Assembly (NCBI GenBank): GCA_002428995.1
Contig: DIYJ01000020.1
Coordinates: 365,063 to 429,062, forward strand
DNA length: 64,000 nt
Direction of reading: 5' to 3'
DNA from: Flavobacteriales bacterium UBA6057
GTDB taxonomy: Bacteria; Bacteroidota; Bacteroidia; Flavobacteriales_G; Salibacteraceae
Part shown: piece by piece, positions 8,343-16,507 of the stretch
Layout: each line of letters starts with the position of its first letter
Numbering within the stretch: the first letter of the stretch is position 1
Notes under the pieces: generated by a model
What the model saw: the letters and a program-made list of their open reading frames with translations, nothing else
Database searches by the model: none
Told to the model about the DNA's origin: nothing
Program-made: the position numbers and the translations under genes

Positions 8343-10250
8343 ATGCACCCAAAACAAATGATCAAAGCAATCCTGTCGGTGCTCGCCATCATAGGATTGA
8401 CGGGCTCGGTAAACGCCCAATGTACCGCAGGTTTTAGTGCGAGTACGAACGCTCAGGCTGGAGCTCTTTACACCAACACTTCCTCCATGGCCAGTACCGC
8501 TGGTCTCCATTTTTACTGGACATTCACCGGAGGAAACCCTGGCTCGGCCTTTACAACAGCGATCAGCGACTCTGTCTATGTAGCATATCCGGGACCGGGT
8601 ACATACACTGCGTGTCTGGTGGCCGCTGACTCTATCAACAACTGCGCTGACAGCATCTGTGATACGGTCGTCATCACCACTTATCCTTTGCTCATAGGTA
8701 ATGTCAATGCGATTGATGCCAGTTGTGGTCAATGCAATGGTTCCATCACAACTTGGCCTTCTGGAGGTTTGGCACCCTATTCATTTCTATGGAGCAATGC
8801 ATCCACTTCCAATAGTATTACAGGACTTTGCGCTGGTCTATATACGTGCACCATCACCGACAACAACGGCACCACGGAGGTGGTAAGCTCCAACATCCAG
8901 GCTTCTGGAGCGGTTACAGCAACCCCGGGCACTATTGCCTACGTTTGTGACAGTGCAAACCAAGTCTGTGCAAGTGCCACTGGAGGAGCTGTACCCTATT
9001 CGTATGTATGGTCAAACGGAGATTCCAGCAATTGCATTTATGTGGATGCCCTGAATGCCGGAACCTACAGCGTAACCATCACCGATGCTAACGGATGTAC
9101 TGATTCTACCACCGTTCTGGTTTCAGCACCTTCGGCCATATCTCTTTCATTTTCCACCACTGATGCCACATGCCCCACATGCTGCGATGGCTCTGCCACT
9201 GCAGTGGTATCAGGAGGAACGGGCGGAGGATTTGCCTACAACTGGCTACCGAGTGGAACAACCACAGCATCATTGAATGGATTGTGCACCGGAGGACACT
9301 ACCTCGTGGTAACCGACAATGTGAGTGGCTGTACCATAGCCGACTACGCGTTCATCGGCAACCCTTGTCAGAATAGCATTTACGGTCGCATCTTGCCTCT
9401 TGAACCAGCTACCGTTTACCTCATCCAAGAATCAGGTGGCGTGCTCTCGCTGGTTGACAGTGCAAACGTTGATCCCATAGACTCGAATTACTATTCTTTC
9501 GACACCGTGTGCAACGGAACATATTACGTCAAAGCTGCATTGAGACCTTCCTCTCTCCAGTATGGAAACTACATCCCAACCTACTACACAAGCGAAGCTC
9601 TTTGGGCCAACGCAACATCGATCACTGTCAATGCGGGTGGAGGCTCATCAGCCTATATTACCATGATTCAGGGTACAAATCCTGGCGGACCTGGATTTGT
9701 GGGTGGCCTGATTTCCCAAGGAGCAAATCGTGCTGAAGGAGATCCGGTAGCGGGAGCAACCGTGATCCTATTTGACAATGATGACCAAGCACTTGACTAT
9801 ACAATCAGTGATGAAAACGGGGCTTACAGCTTTGACAACGTTGCCATTGGAGAATATAAAGTGCTGGTAGACCTGCTGAACTTTCAGTCTTTTCATCATT
9901 CAGTGAGTGTGACGGAAGGTGAAGTAACTTTTGATGAAAAGAACTTTGTGGTAGAAGCCGGCACTGTTCGCCCGGTGGAAGAAGAAGACAACAGCGTTGG
10001 AATTGGCTCAGCAGATGAGTCTTCTGACGTTCGATTCTTTCCCAATCCGGTCAACGATGTTTTGACCATCACCGGTGAAGGGTTGATGTCTGTTACGATC
10101 TACAATGTGGTGGGCCAACAGGTGATAACCACAACTTTGAGCAACCAAAGTCAGGCTGAATTGGATATGCAAGAGCTTGCCCCAGGACAGTACATCCTGA
10201 AGATTGAAACTGCAAGCAGCAACTCAAGCCATCGCTTTGTAAAGAATTAG
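8343..10250 (+). CDS. T9SS-exported SprB-repeat/Cna-B-like surface protein, paralog 3
   Basis: 635 residues. Signal peptide 1-26 (ending GSVNAQ); an internal Met at 6 is an equally possible start. The PKD domain (27-120) has the FYWTFTGG and YPGPGTYTACLV phrases. SprB-type repeats carry CGQCNG at 128 and CPTCCDG at 277. The two carboxypeptidase-like modules from about 346 and the hinge EEEDNSVGIGS nearly match paralog 2. The type A sorting domain starts near 563 (FFPNPVNDVLTITGEG) and ends HRFVKN. Its own terminator follows. Confidence 0.9.
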   Translation: MHPKQMIKAILSVLAIIGLTGSVNAQCTAGFSASTNAQAGALYTNTSSMASTAGLHFYWTFTGGNPGSAFTTAISDSVYVAYPGPGTYTACLVAADSINNCADSICDTVVITTYPLLIGNVNAIDASCGQCNGSITTWPSGGLAPYSFLWSNASTSNSITGLCAGLYTCTITDNNGTTEVVSSNIQASGAVTATPGTIAYVCDSANQVCASATGGAVPYSYVWSNGDSSNCIYVDALNAGTYSVTITDANGCTDSTTVLVSAPSAISLSFSTTDATCPTCCDGSATAVVSGGTGGGFAYNWLPSGTTTASLNGLCTGGHYLVVTDNVSGCTIADYAFIGNPCQNSIYGRILPLEPATVYLIQESGGVLSLVDSANVDPIDSNYYSFDTVCNGTYYVKAALRPSSLQYGNYIPTYYTSEALWANATSITVNAGGGSSAYITMIQGTNPGGPGFVGGLISQGANRAEGDPVAGATVILFDNDDQALDYTISDENGAYSFDNVAIGEYKVLVDLLNFQSFHHSVSVTEGEVTFDEKNFVVEAGTVRPVEEEDNSVGIGSADESSDVRFFPNPVNDVLTITGEGLMSVTIYNVVGQQVITTTLSNQSQAELDMQELAPGQYILKIETASSNSSHRFVKN

Positions 10251-10557
10251 CACCTCTATTTCTTCATAACTTAGAGATGAAGGGCGCCCCTGAGGGGCGC
10301 CTTTTTTATTTCAATCCAGACGCCATAAGGCGAAACAATCTCTTGAAAACCAAAACTTTGACTTTACCTGCAGGCGTTTCAAAGCCCTATTGTCTGGGCT
10401 GTTGATCAAAAAAACTCAGGTATCAGAGGCAACCCCCTGAATTTTGAGGGATTTTTTTCCAAAAAAAGTCACCCAAGAGCAAACAGATCCGAACAAGGCT
10501 CCGTGTACATAATCGAACGTTCAAACTACGAATTATCAAATCATCAAAACGAACAAC
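10251..10557 (+). other. 307-base leader/intergenic region before paralog 4
   Basis: No gene is visible. It begins with the terminator of paralog 3 (10279-10307). Further on are a small hairpin at 10383-10400 (AGCCC / GGGCT), and a CCCT / AGGG hairpin near 10435-10450 followed by a run of seven or eight T, which could be an attenuator. The last 80 bases are A-rich and run into the ATG. I found no convincing TTG/TAnnTTTG promoter pair. The region is longer than the spacers before the other copies (about 140 bases). Confidence 0.5.
10279..10307 (+). terminator. Rho-independent terminator after paralog 3
   Basis: A perfect 8-bp GC stem (GGCGCCCC / GGGGCGCC) with a TGA loop, extended by A-T pairs and followed by six T. 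It lies about 30 bases after the stop codon. Confidence 0.92.
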
Positions 10558-12441
10558 ATGAAAAGTAAAATCATACTCAAACTAATCTTGGCATCGTTTG
10601 TCATGCTAGGATTTTCGAGTGGCAGCTTTGCGCAGTGTGTCGCGAGCTTTAGCACTGTGAATGGCAGTGGTGCGGGTGTTTTCTACAATAACAACTCCAC
10701 CATGTCAGGAACAGTTAACAACATCTATCAATGGACATTTACAGGTGGAACACCAGCATCTATTTGGACTTTTGACATCAACGACTCCGTTTACGTTTCT
10801 TACCCAGGTCCGGGTACTTATACTGCCTGCCTGGTGGTTTATGATTCCCTGGCTAACTGTACAGACAGCATCTGCGACACAGTCGTAGTAACTGGAACCA
10901 ACCCTCTTTCCGCAGGCCTTTCTTCGACTCAGGCTAGCTGTGGACAGTGCAATGGTTCATTAACAGCCAGTGCCAATGGAGGAGTTGCACCTTTCACTTA
11001 TTTGTGGAGCAATGCTTCTACTTCAGCTACTATTTCTGGACTGTGCCCAGGTAGCTATAGCGTAACTATCACCGACAACAACGGTGCAACAGCAGCTGCT
11101 TCCACATCCATTTTAGGTTCTGGTAGCGTTACAATCAATCTACCAGCCACCATCGACATGTGTGATACTGGTTCAGCAGCTTGTGCTTACCCTTCAGGCG
11201 GTGCTACACCGTATTCTTACCTCTGGTCTGATGGTTCAACATGGAACTGCATCGTAGCTGGAGCTTCTGGTACTTACACTGTAACCGTTACTGATGCCAA
11301 TGGCTGTACTGCTACCGCTTCTACTGTTGTAACTGTTCACCCAGCTTTGACTGTTTCTACTACTTCTAATGACGTAACATGTGGCACTTGCTGCGATGGT
11401 TCTGCATCAGCTTCAGCTGCCGGAGGTAGTGGCGGATACTCTTACTCTTGGAGCAACGGTTCTACTACTGCATCCGTATCAGGACTCTGCAGCGGATGGT
11501 ACTATGTAACCGTTACCGATAACTCAACTGGATGTACCGGATACGGTAGCGTTAACATCGGCAACCCATGCCAGAACTACATCTACGGTTCTGTAACTCC
11601 ATTCTCTGAGGCTACTGTATACCTCGTTCAGGAATCAGGAGGCGTATTGTCACTCGCTGACAGCATCGACATCGGTCCACAGGATACTGGTATGTACTTC
11701 TTTGGCCCACTTTGCAGCGGTACTTACTACGTAAAGGCTGCTCTTCGACCAGCTTCTTCTCAGTACAGCAACTACATCCCAACTTACTATGTAAACCAGG
11801 CACTTTGGGGTAACGCTACTGCAATCGTACCTAACGGATGGGTATCTGCCGACATCAGCCTGATCTCAGGAACAAATCCAGGTGGTCCTGGCTTCGTAGG
11901 TGGATTGGTATCTCAGGGTGCAAACCGTGGGGAAGGCGATCCTGTTGCAGGAGCTGAAGTGATCCTGATGGACATGAATGACGAAGTGATTGGTTTCACT
12001 GAAACTGATGCAAACGGTGAGTACAACTTTGACGGTGTGGCTTATGGTGAGTACAAGGTCTTGGTTGACATCATCAACTTCGACCCATACCCATTCGCTG
12101 TGACTGTTTCTGAAGATGAGGCAAGCTTTAACGAAATCAACTTCGAAGTTGCTGGCGGAATGATTCGTCCGGTAGAAGAAGTAGATGTTGTTGGAATTGG
12201 TTCTATCGAATCTTCTGATGTAAGCGTATTCCCTAACCCAGTGAACGATCAGCTTACTGTGAAAGGTGAAGGCTTGACTTCAATCGTATTGTTCAACATC
12301 CTTGGTGAAACTGTAATGAACGTTTCACTGAGCAACACTTCTCAATCAGACCTTTCTTTGGGAGAGCTGTCTTCTGGTCAGTACATCCTGAAAGTAGAAT
12401 CTGATAGCGGTGTGACACATCAAACAATCATCAAGGAATAA
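10558..12441 (+). CDS. T9SS-exported SprB-repeat/Cna-B-like surface protein, paralog 4 (probably highly expressed)
   Basis: 627 residues. Signal peptide 1-26 (ending GSFAQ), PKD domain with QWTFTGGTP and YPGPGTYTACLV, SprB-type repeats with CGQCNG at 128 and CGTCCDG at 275, carboxypeptidase-like modules from about 341, and a type A sorting domain from about 558 (VFPNPVNDQLTVKGEG). Codon choice differs from the other three copies: Ala GCT, Ser TCT, Thr ACT, Gly GGT and Val GTA/GTT dominate long stretches. That pattern normally marks abundant proteins. It also has the longest upstream region. A long stem-loop follows the stop. Confidence 0.9.
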   Translation: MKSKIILKLILASFVMLGFSSGSFAQCVASFSTVNGSGAGVFYNNNSTMSGTVNNIYQWTFTGGTPASIWTFDINDSVYVSYPGPGTYTACLVVYDSLANCTDSICDTVVVTGTNPLSAGLSSTQASCGQCNGSLTASANGGVAPFTYLWSNASTSATISGLCPGSYSVTITDNNGATAAASTSILGSGSVTINLPATIDMCDTGSAACAYPSGGATPYSYLWSDGSTWNCIVAGASGTYTVTVTDANGCTATASTVVTVHPALTVSTTSNDVTCGTCCDGSASASAAGGSGGYSYSWSNGSTTASVSGLCSGWYYVTVTDNSTGCTGYGSVNIGNPCQNYIYGSVTPFSEATVYLVQESGGVLSLADSIDIGPQDTGMYFFGPLCSGTYYVKAALRPASSQYSNYIPTYYVNQALWGNATAIVPNGWVSADISLISGTNPGGPGFVGGLVSQGANRGEGDPVAGAEVILMDMNDEVIGFTETDANGEYNFDGVAYGEYKVLVDIINFDPYPFAVTVSEDEASFNEINFEVAGGMIRPVEEVDVVGIGSIESSDVSVFPNPVNDQLTVKGEGLTSIVLFNILGETVMNVSLSNTSQSDLSLGELSSGQYILKVESDSGVTHQTIIKE

Positions 12442-12471
12442 GCAGAAATGAATTTCCTTTATCGCTGACGA

Positions 12472-12511
12472 TGGAAGGAGGAGTTGCGAACATGGGCAAC
12501 TCCTCCATTCC
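12472..12511 (+). terminator. Stem-loop between paralog 4 and the ECF sigma gene
   Basis: A perfect 11-bp stem (GGAGGAGTTGC / GCAACTCCTCC, 12477-12487 with 12496-12506) and an 8-base loop, with partial pairing continuing outwards. No strong T-run follows (only ATTCCAATTT), so it may be a weak terminator or an mRNA 3' stabiliser that lets some transcription read into the sigma factor. Confidence 0.55.
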
Positions 12512-12527
12512 AATTTAAACACACCTG

Positions 12528-13103
12528 GTGCCTATAAACGCTTCACTCATAGAGAAGTGCAAAAACGAAGATCGAAAGGCTCAATTTGAGCTTTACCGGG
12601 AGTGTTATGGCCAGATGATGCAGGTAGCGCTACGCTACCAAAACAACAAAGAAGACGCACAAGCCCTTGTAAACCAAGGACTTCTAAAAGTCTTCAACGC
12701 GCTAACCAACAACAAATATGACGGAGCCACGCCCTTCGAGTTTTGGATGAGACGAATCATGATCAACACCATGATTGATGAATACAGAAGGTCGAAAAAA
12801 CACGTTGAAAACATGCAAGAGGTAGAAGACATACAAACGCTGAACAGCCAGGCGGGCACCTCGCTGAACGAAGCGGATGTGAACCTCGATGCGGAAGAGC
12901 TCCGACTCATGATTGAGAAATTGCCCGAACTCAGCCAGAAGGTATTCAACCTATGTGTACTGGATGGCTACGAATACTCTGAGGCTTCCGAAATGCTGGG
13001 AATCGCGGAGTCAACGATCCGGTGGCATGTGCACAACAGCCGCCAGAAACTGAAGAAAATGATCACCGAGGCTATCAACTCCGAAAAACGCATGGCGCTA
13101 TGA
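12528..13103 (+). CDS. ECF-type RNA polymerase sigma factor
   Basis: 191 residues from a GTG at 12528; no upstream ATG is possible without running into the stem-loop, and the next Met is inside region 2. Sigma region 2 covers about 18-88 (ELYRECYGQMMQVALRY, then FEFWMRRIMINTMIDEYRR). Region 4 covers about 130-185, with the helix-turn-helix YSEASEMLGIAESTIRWHVH. The linker is acidic and short, and no C-terminal extension is present. The stop overlaps the next start (ATGA, 13100-13103), so sigma and its putative membrane partner are made together. It likely directs an envelope or surface response; the regulon is unknown. Confidence 0.92.
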   Translation: MPINASLIEKCKNEDRKAQFELYRECYGQMMQVALRYQNNKEDAQALVNQGLLKVFNALTNNKYDGATPFEFWMRRIMINTMIDEYRRSKKHVENMQEVEDIQTLNSQAGTSLNEADVNLDAEELRLMIEKLPELSQKVFNLCVLDGYEYSEASEMLGIAESTIRWHVHNSRQKLKKMITEAINSEKRMAL

Positions 13104-14470
13104 GTGAAAAAGATCCTTTAAAGTCAATATTCGACAAGGCATTCGATCAGGAAGCCATTCCCTTTGATCCACAGGGCTGGGAGCAAATGGAATCCATGCT
13201 GGATGCTCAGCCGAGCAACAGAGCAGGATATTTCTGGTTGTTTTCCGGCATTGCTCTGGTAGCAGCTGGTATTGGCCTCTCCATGCTCAATTCAGGACTA
13301 GCCGAATCTTATCATCCGCGCTCAAGCTTCGCGGATTACGCTACCATCGAGGATGTGAATCTTTCCATCACTCCTAATAACATTGATCCAAACACCATTT
13401 CAGTCAACGCGCCTACGTCTGACACCCCGGATCCGGTGAACGCCCCTGCGTCCTCACCTGAAGCCCAGCCCCAAACGACCGCCACATTAACGACCGCAAG
13501 CAACCCCATAGAATCCAGCACCCCTGGCACTCCAATTCATTCAAGTGCACAGAATAGTGCTGGCAGATCAAATCCATCTGCCAGCGCTACTTCTGCGGCT
13601 CAAGAAACCATCAATGCTGCGGCTGTTGCTACAACTGTAAACCCCGTAGTTCCAGATCAGCAGGAATCATCTCCAGCAGGTCAACCTTCGCTGGATCAAA
13701 CAGCTGTTGCACCAAAAATGCCTTCCAACATAGCTAGCCAGAGTGCTCCAACTCCCGTAATTCTGGAGGAGCAGCAAAAGGACAACCTGGATAAAATGGA
13801 AGCGCTGGGTCTCGGCAGTGAAAACGATGCGAGGGATGTAGTAACTACCGATCCTGAACCCGAGACAAAGGCCAGGCCCGCACTGAGACCATATGCACGC
13901 TTTGGCTTTGTAAAAACTGCAGAAACAAAAGACCTCAGAGCCTTTGATGGCTGGGGTCAGACAGCCGGAGTTGGCATTGAATGGCGAGCCGCACCACACT
14001 TCCTCATCAGTACGGATGTGAATTTGTATCGCGAGCAAGTGCGGTATACATTGGATGCAAACAGTGAGCAGTATGGCTTCTTCAGAACGCAAGAATCCTC
14101 ACAGGTGAACGTGACCGAGATCGTGAGCGCGGAGGTTCCACTCATGCTTCACTATCGCTGGAACCGATGGAATATTGGAACCGGAGTGTCCGCACAGTTC
14201 ATCCTTTCTTCAAGGATCAGCGAGACCTACGAAACATCGAGCACCGCTTCTGACTTCACGCCTACCAATGAAGAAACCTTTGACGGCTACGCACGTTGGT
14301 CGGAAATGACTCCGTTGAACATCAACGTTCCCGTTCAGGTGATGTACCGATTCAGTGATAATTACTATATCGGTGGACGTTACCGCTACGGATTCAACGA
14401 TTTGTTCCGTCTGAATGGAGTGACAGATCGAAAAACAGGTTTCGAAATCTTTATCCGCATGAACCTATGA
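13100..14470 (+). CDS. Putative dual-membrane-spanning anti-sigma factor with outer-membrane beta-barrel (Dma-like)
   Basis: 456 residues from the ATG overlapping the sigma stop. Residues 1-43 are a short soluble segment (IFDKAFDQEAIPFDPQGW) like the cytoplasmic anti-sigma tails of Bacteroidota. One transmembrane helix follows (about 44-63, FWLFSGIALVAAGIGLSML). Residues 70-258 are a low-complexity Ser/Thr/Pro/Ala linker long enough to cross the periplasm. From about 260 (YARFGF) to the end is a porin-like beta barrel with alternating strands. Taken literally, the protein is anchored in both membranes. This matches the dual membrane-spanning anti-sigma (Dma) type described in Bacteroides. Anti-sigma function is inferred from topology and operon position. 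Confidence 0.75.
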   Translation: MSEKDPLKSIFDKAFDQEAIPFDPQGWEQMESMLDAQPSNRAGYFWLFSGIALVAAGIGLSMLNSGLAESYHPRSSFADYATIEDVNLSITPNNIDPNTISVNAPTSDTPDPVNAPASSPEAQPQTTATLTTASNPIESSTPGTPIHSSAQNSAGRSNPSASATSAAQETINAAAVATTVNPVVPDQQESSPAGQPSLDQTAVAPKMPSNIASQSAPTPVILEEQQKDNLDKMEALGLGSENDARDVVTTDPEPETKARPALRPYARFGFVKTAETKDLRAFDGWGQTAGVGIEWRAAPHFLISTDVNLYREQVRYTLDANSEQYGFFRTQESSQVNVTEIVSAEVPLMLHYRWNRWNIGTGVSAQFILSSRISETYETSSTASDFTPTNEETFDGYARWSEMTPLNINVPVQVMYRFSDNYYIGGRYRYGFNDLFRLNGVTDRKTGFEIFIRMNL

Positions 14471-15609
14471 TGGAGAAGAAACTTGCATACCTCTTCCTGC
14501 TACTCATCATTGCGATGGGCTGTAAGGAATTTGGCCCAACTGAACTAGACCCGGTCAATGAACCGCAGTTCTGGGTGAAGGGTTCCATCGATGGAGCATC
14601 GCTTAACCTCATCGCTGATGGAAGCTATCGCGCGCAAAGCGGATTCAGCAAGGATTCGCTGGATGTGACCTTCTACGAAGCGGAGCTCATTCCAGAGGGC
14701 TGTGCCAGTTGCGAAGAGCGTTTCCTGCTCCGGTGGAGATCTCACTCACTTACCGATCCCAGCCTGGATGAATTAATGGCTACCAATCAGCCTGAATTCC
14801 GATTTCAAAACACGGATGATTCGATCACCATTTACAACATCGAATTGAATGCCGAGAAATACGGGTTGAACGGTGTTGTGACCTGGGATGTTCTGGGAGA
14901 AACCTACACAGGCGACCAGGTGACCATTCGGCTTCCCGAAGATGAGATGGTGACCAAAATACCGGTGAGTATTACGGCAAATTTTGATGGTTGCCAGGTG
15001 AGCAACATCGACACGATATACCTGCCGAATCACGGCTGTGACTGCGATATTGCTGCTTCCATTGTTGCACCTGCACAAACGCGGTTTACCGCGATCACAT
15101 CGGGAAGCACAAGCTTTGGTTACTCCTGGGGTTTTAAAGACTCTACGGTATCAGCTTCCAGTGAAATAGTGGACTACTACTACTCTGCCTTTCCAGCGGA
15201 TGGCTTCGAACGCGCAGAATTGACTGTGACTTCAAACAGTTGCAACGCTACACGATCCAAGTTCGTTCCTGTTGACTCTTCGGCTACAGGATGCGCTGTG
15301 AATTTCGACTATTCCATCAGCGAAGAAATTCAACTCGTACCTGCTGTGGTGGAGACGGACCTGACTGAAATCGAGATCGAATACACCAACGGTGAGGGTG
15401 ATGTCTACTACACTTACTGGATTGCGCAACCGGATGCTATCAACTTCCGCTTGCTGGGCCATGAGGACTATAGCGATCCAAACTTCCAGGCTTCATCCAG
15501 AAGCAAGAAGATCACCGCTTCCTTCAATTGCACCCTCACCAACGGTGATGATGTAATCCAGTTGCGAGATGGAGAATTGGTGTTGCCGCTAGGCCTCGGA
15601 GCCGATTAG
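14467..15609 (+). CDS. Lipoprotein of the ECF sigma operon, PKD-like
   Basis: 380 residues. The ATG at 14467 overlaps the previous stop (ATGA). A lipoprotein signal peptide ends at the lipobox IAMGC (Cys about residue 19). The mature protein is rich in Asp/Glu and beta strands. A middle region (SYSWGF-like: SFGYSWGFKDSTV, then DGFERAELTV) resembles a degenerate PKD fold, and cysteines cluster at CASCEE and GCDCD. I recognise no enzyme family. Being last in the sigma / anti-sigma operon, it may be a surface sensor or ligand-binding part of that system. Its stop shares 4 bases with the convergent era stop. Confidence 0.7.
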   Translation: MMEKKLAYLFLLLIIAMGCKEFGPTELDPVNEPQFWVKGSIDGASLNLIADGSYRAQSGFSKDSLDVTFYEAELIPEGCASCEERFLLRWRSHSLTDPSLDELMATNQPEFRFQNTDDSITIYNIELNAEKYGLNGVVTWDVLGETYTGDQVTIRLPEDEMVTKIPVSITANFDGCQVSNIDTIYLPNHGCDCDIAASIVAPAQTRFTAITSGSTSFGYSWGFKDSTVSASSEIVDYYYSAFPADGFERAELTVTSNSCNATRSKFVPVDSSATGCAVNFDYSISEEIQLVPAVVETDLTEIEIEYTNGEGDVYYTYWIAQPDAINFRLLGHEDYSDPNFQASSRSKKITASFNCTLTNGDDVIQLRDGELVLPLGLGAD

Positions 15610-16484
15610 TAGCCGTATTGCTTCAGCTTGCGCCCATCGTTGCGCCAGTCGGGATCGACCTTCACGAAAGTTTCCAGAAACACCTGCTTGCCGAAGTAGC
15701 GTTCAATATCCTTTCTCGACTCAATTCCTACCTTCTTGATCATCGAACCTTTCCGACCGATGATGATGTTTTTCTGAGAGTCGCGTGAGACAATGATCAA
15801 TGCCCGGATGCGAATGATCTTGGGCTCTTCCTTGAAAGATTCGACCTCCACCTGAACGGAATAGGGAATCTCTTGCTGGTAGAGCGAAAGAATCTTGCCG
15901 CGAATGATCTCAGAAACAATGAAACGATCACTTTTATCCGTGAGCTGCTCCTTTGGAAACCACTCAGGCCCTTCTGGAATTTCGTCCTTGATCGACTGAA
16001 AAAGCGAGGTTACATTGAAAGCTTCTTTTACCGAAATCGGAACCACGCGCTGTGCATTGGGAAATTGTCCCGCCCAGTATTCCATGTCCGCCTCCATGGC
16101 TTCCTGATCGCCTGTATCAATCTTGTTGATCGCCACAAAAACAGGCGTGTTGGTTTTCTTGAGCTTCTCCAGCACATTTTCATCCTTGAACTCGCGGTCT
16201 CCCAGCTCGGCCATGAACAGAAACACATCCGCATCCTGAAGGGCTTCCTTCACAAAGTTCATCATGTGCTCCTGCATCTTGTAGGCAGGTCGAATCACCC
16301 CGGGAGTATCGGAAAAGACGATCTGGTATTCATCGTCATTGTAGATTCCAAAAATGCGGTGACGCGTGGTTTGGGCTTTGCTGTTGATCACTGCGAGGCG
16401 TTCCCCAATCAAGGAATTGAGCAGGGAGGATTTGCCCACGTTGGGATTTCCTATGATGTTGACAAAACCGGATTTATGAGCCAT
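15606..16484 (-). CDS. era: GTPase Era, 16S rRNA/30S assembly
   Basis: 292 residues, normal length. G1 GNPNVGKS (12-19), DTPG (59-62), NKID (120-123), then a KH domain with the GxxG loop in IIGRKGSMIKKVG near 240. Era binds the 3' end of 16S rRNA during 30S maturation. All motifs are intact. It lies directly downstream of paaJ on the same strand but is unlikely to be functionally linked. Confidence 0.98.
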   Translation of the reverse strand: MAHKSGFVNIIGNPNVGKSSLLNSLIGERLAVINSKAQTTRHRIFGIYNDDEYQIVFSDTPGVIRPAYKMQEHMMNFVKEALQDADVFLFMAELGDREFKDENVLEKLKKTNTPVFVAINKIDTGDQEAMEADMEYWAGQFPNAQRVVPISVKEAFNVTSLFQSIKDEIPEGPEWFPKEQLTDKSDRFIVSEIIRGKILSLYQQEIPYSVQVEVESFKEEPKIIRIRALIIVSRDSQKNIIIGRKGSMIKKVGIESRKDIERYFGKQVFLETFVKVDPDWRNDGRKLKQYGY

Positions 16485-16507
16485 GGCGTCTTTGTTCAGC
16501 AGAGTGC

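Larger units (their letters stand above)
4271..12441 (+). repeat. Tandem array of four paralogous T9SS adhesin-like genes
   Basis: Four same-strand genes of 627-635 residues (the first 629) share one domain order. The cysteine motif of the first SprB-type repeat falls at residue 127-128 in all four, and the CxxCCDG motif of the third at residue 275-278 in all four. This register shows origin by gene duplication without domain gain or loss. Separate terminators follow copies 2 and 3, so at least the later copies are transcribed separately. Confidence 0.9.
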
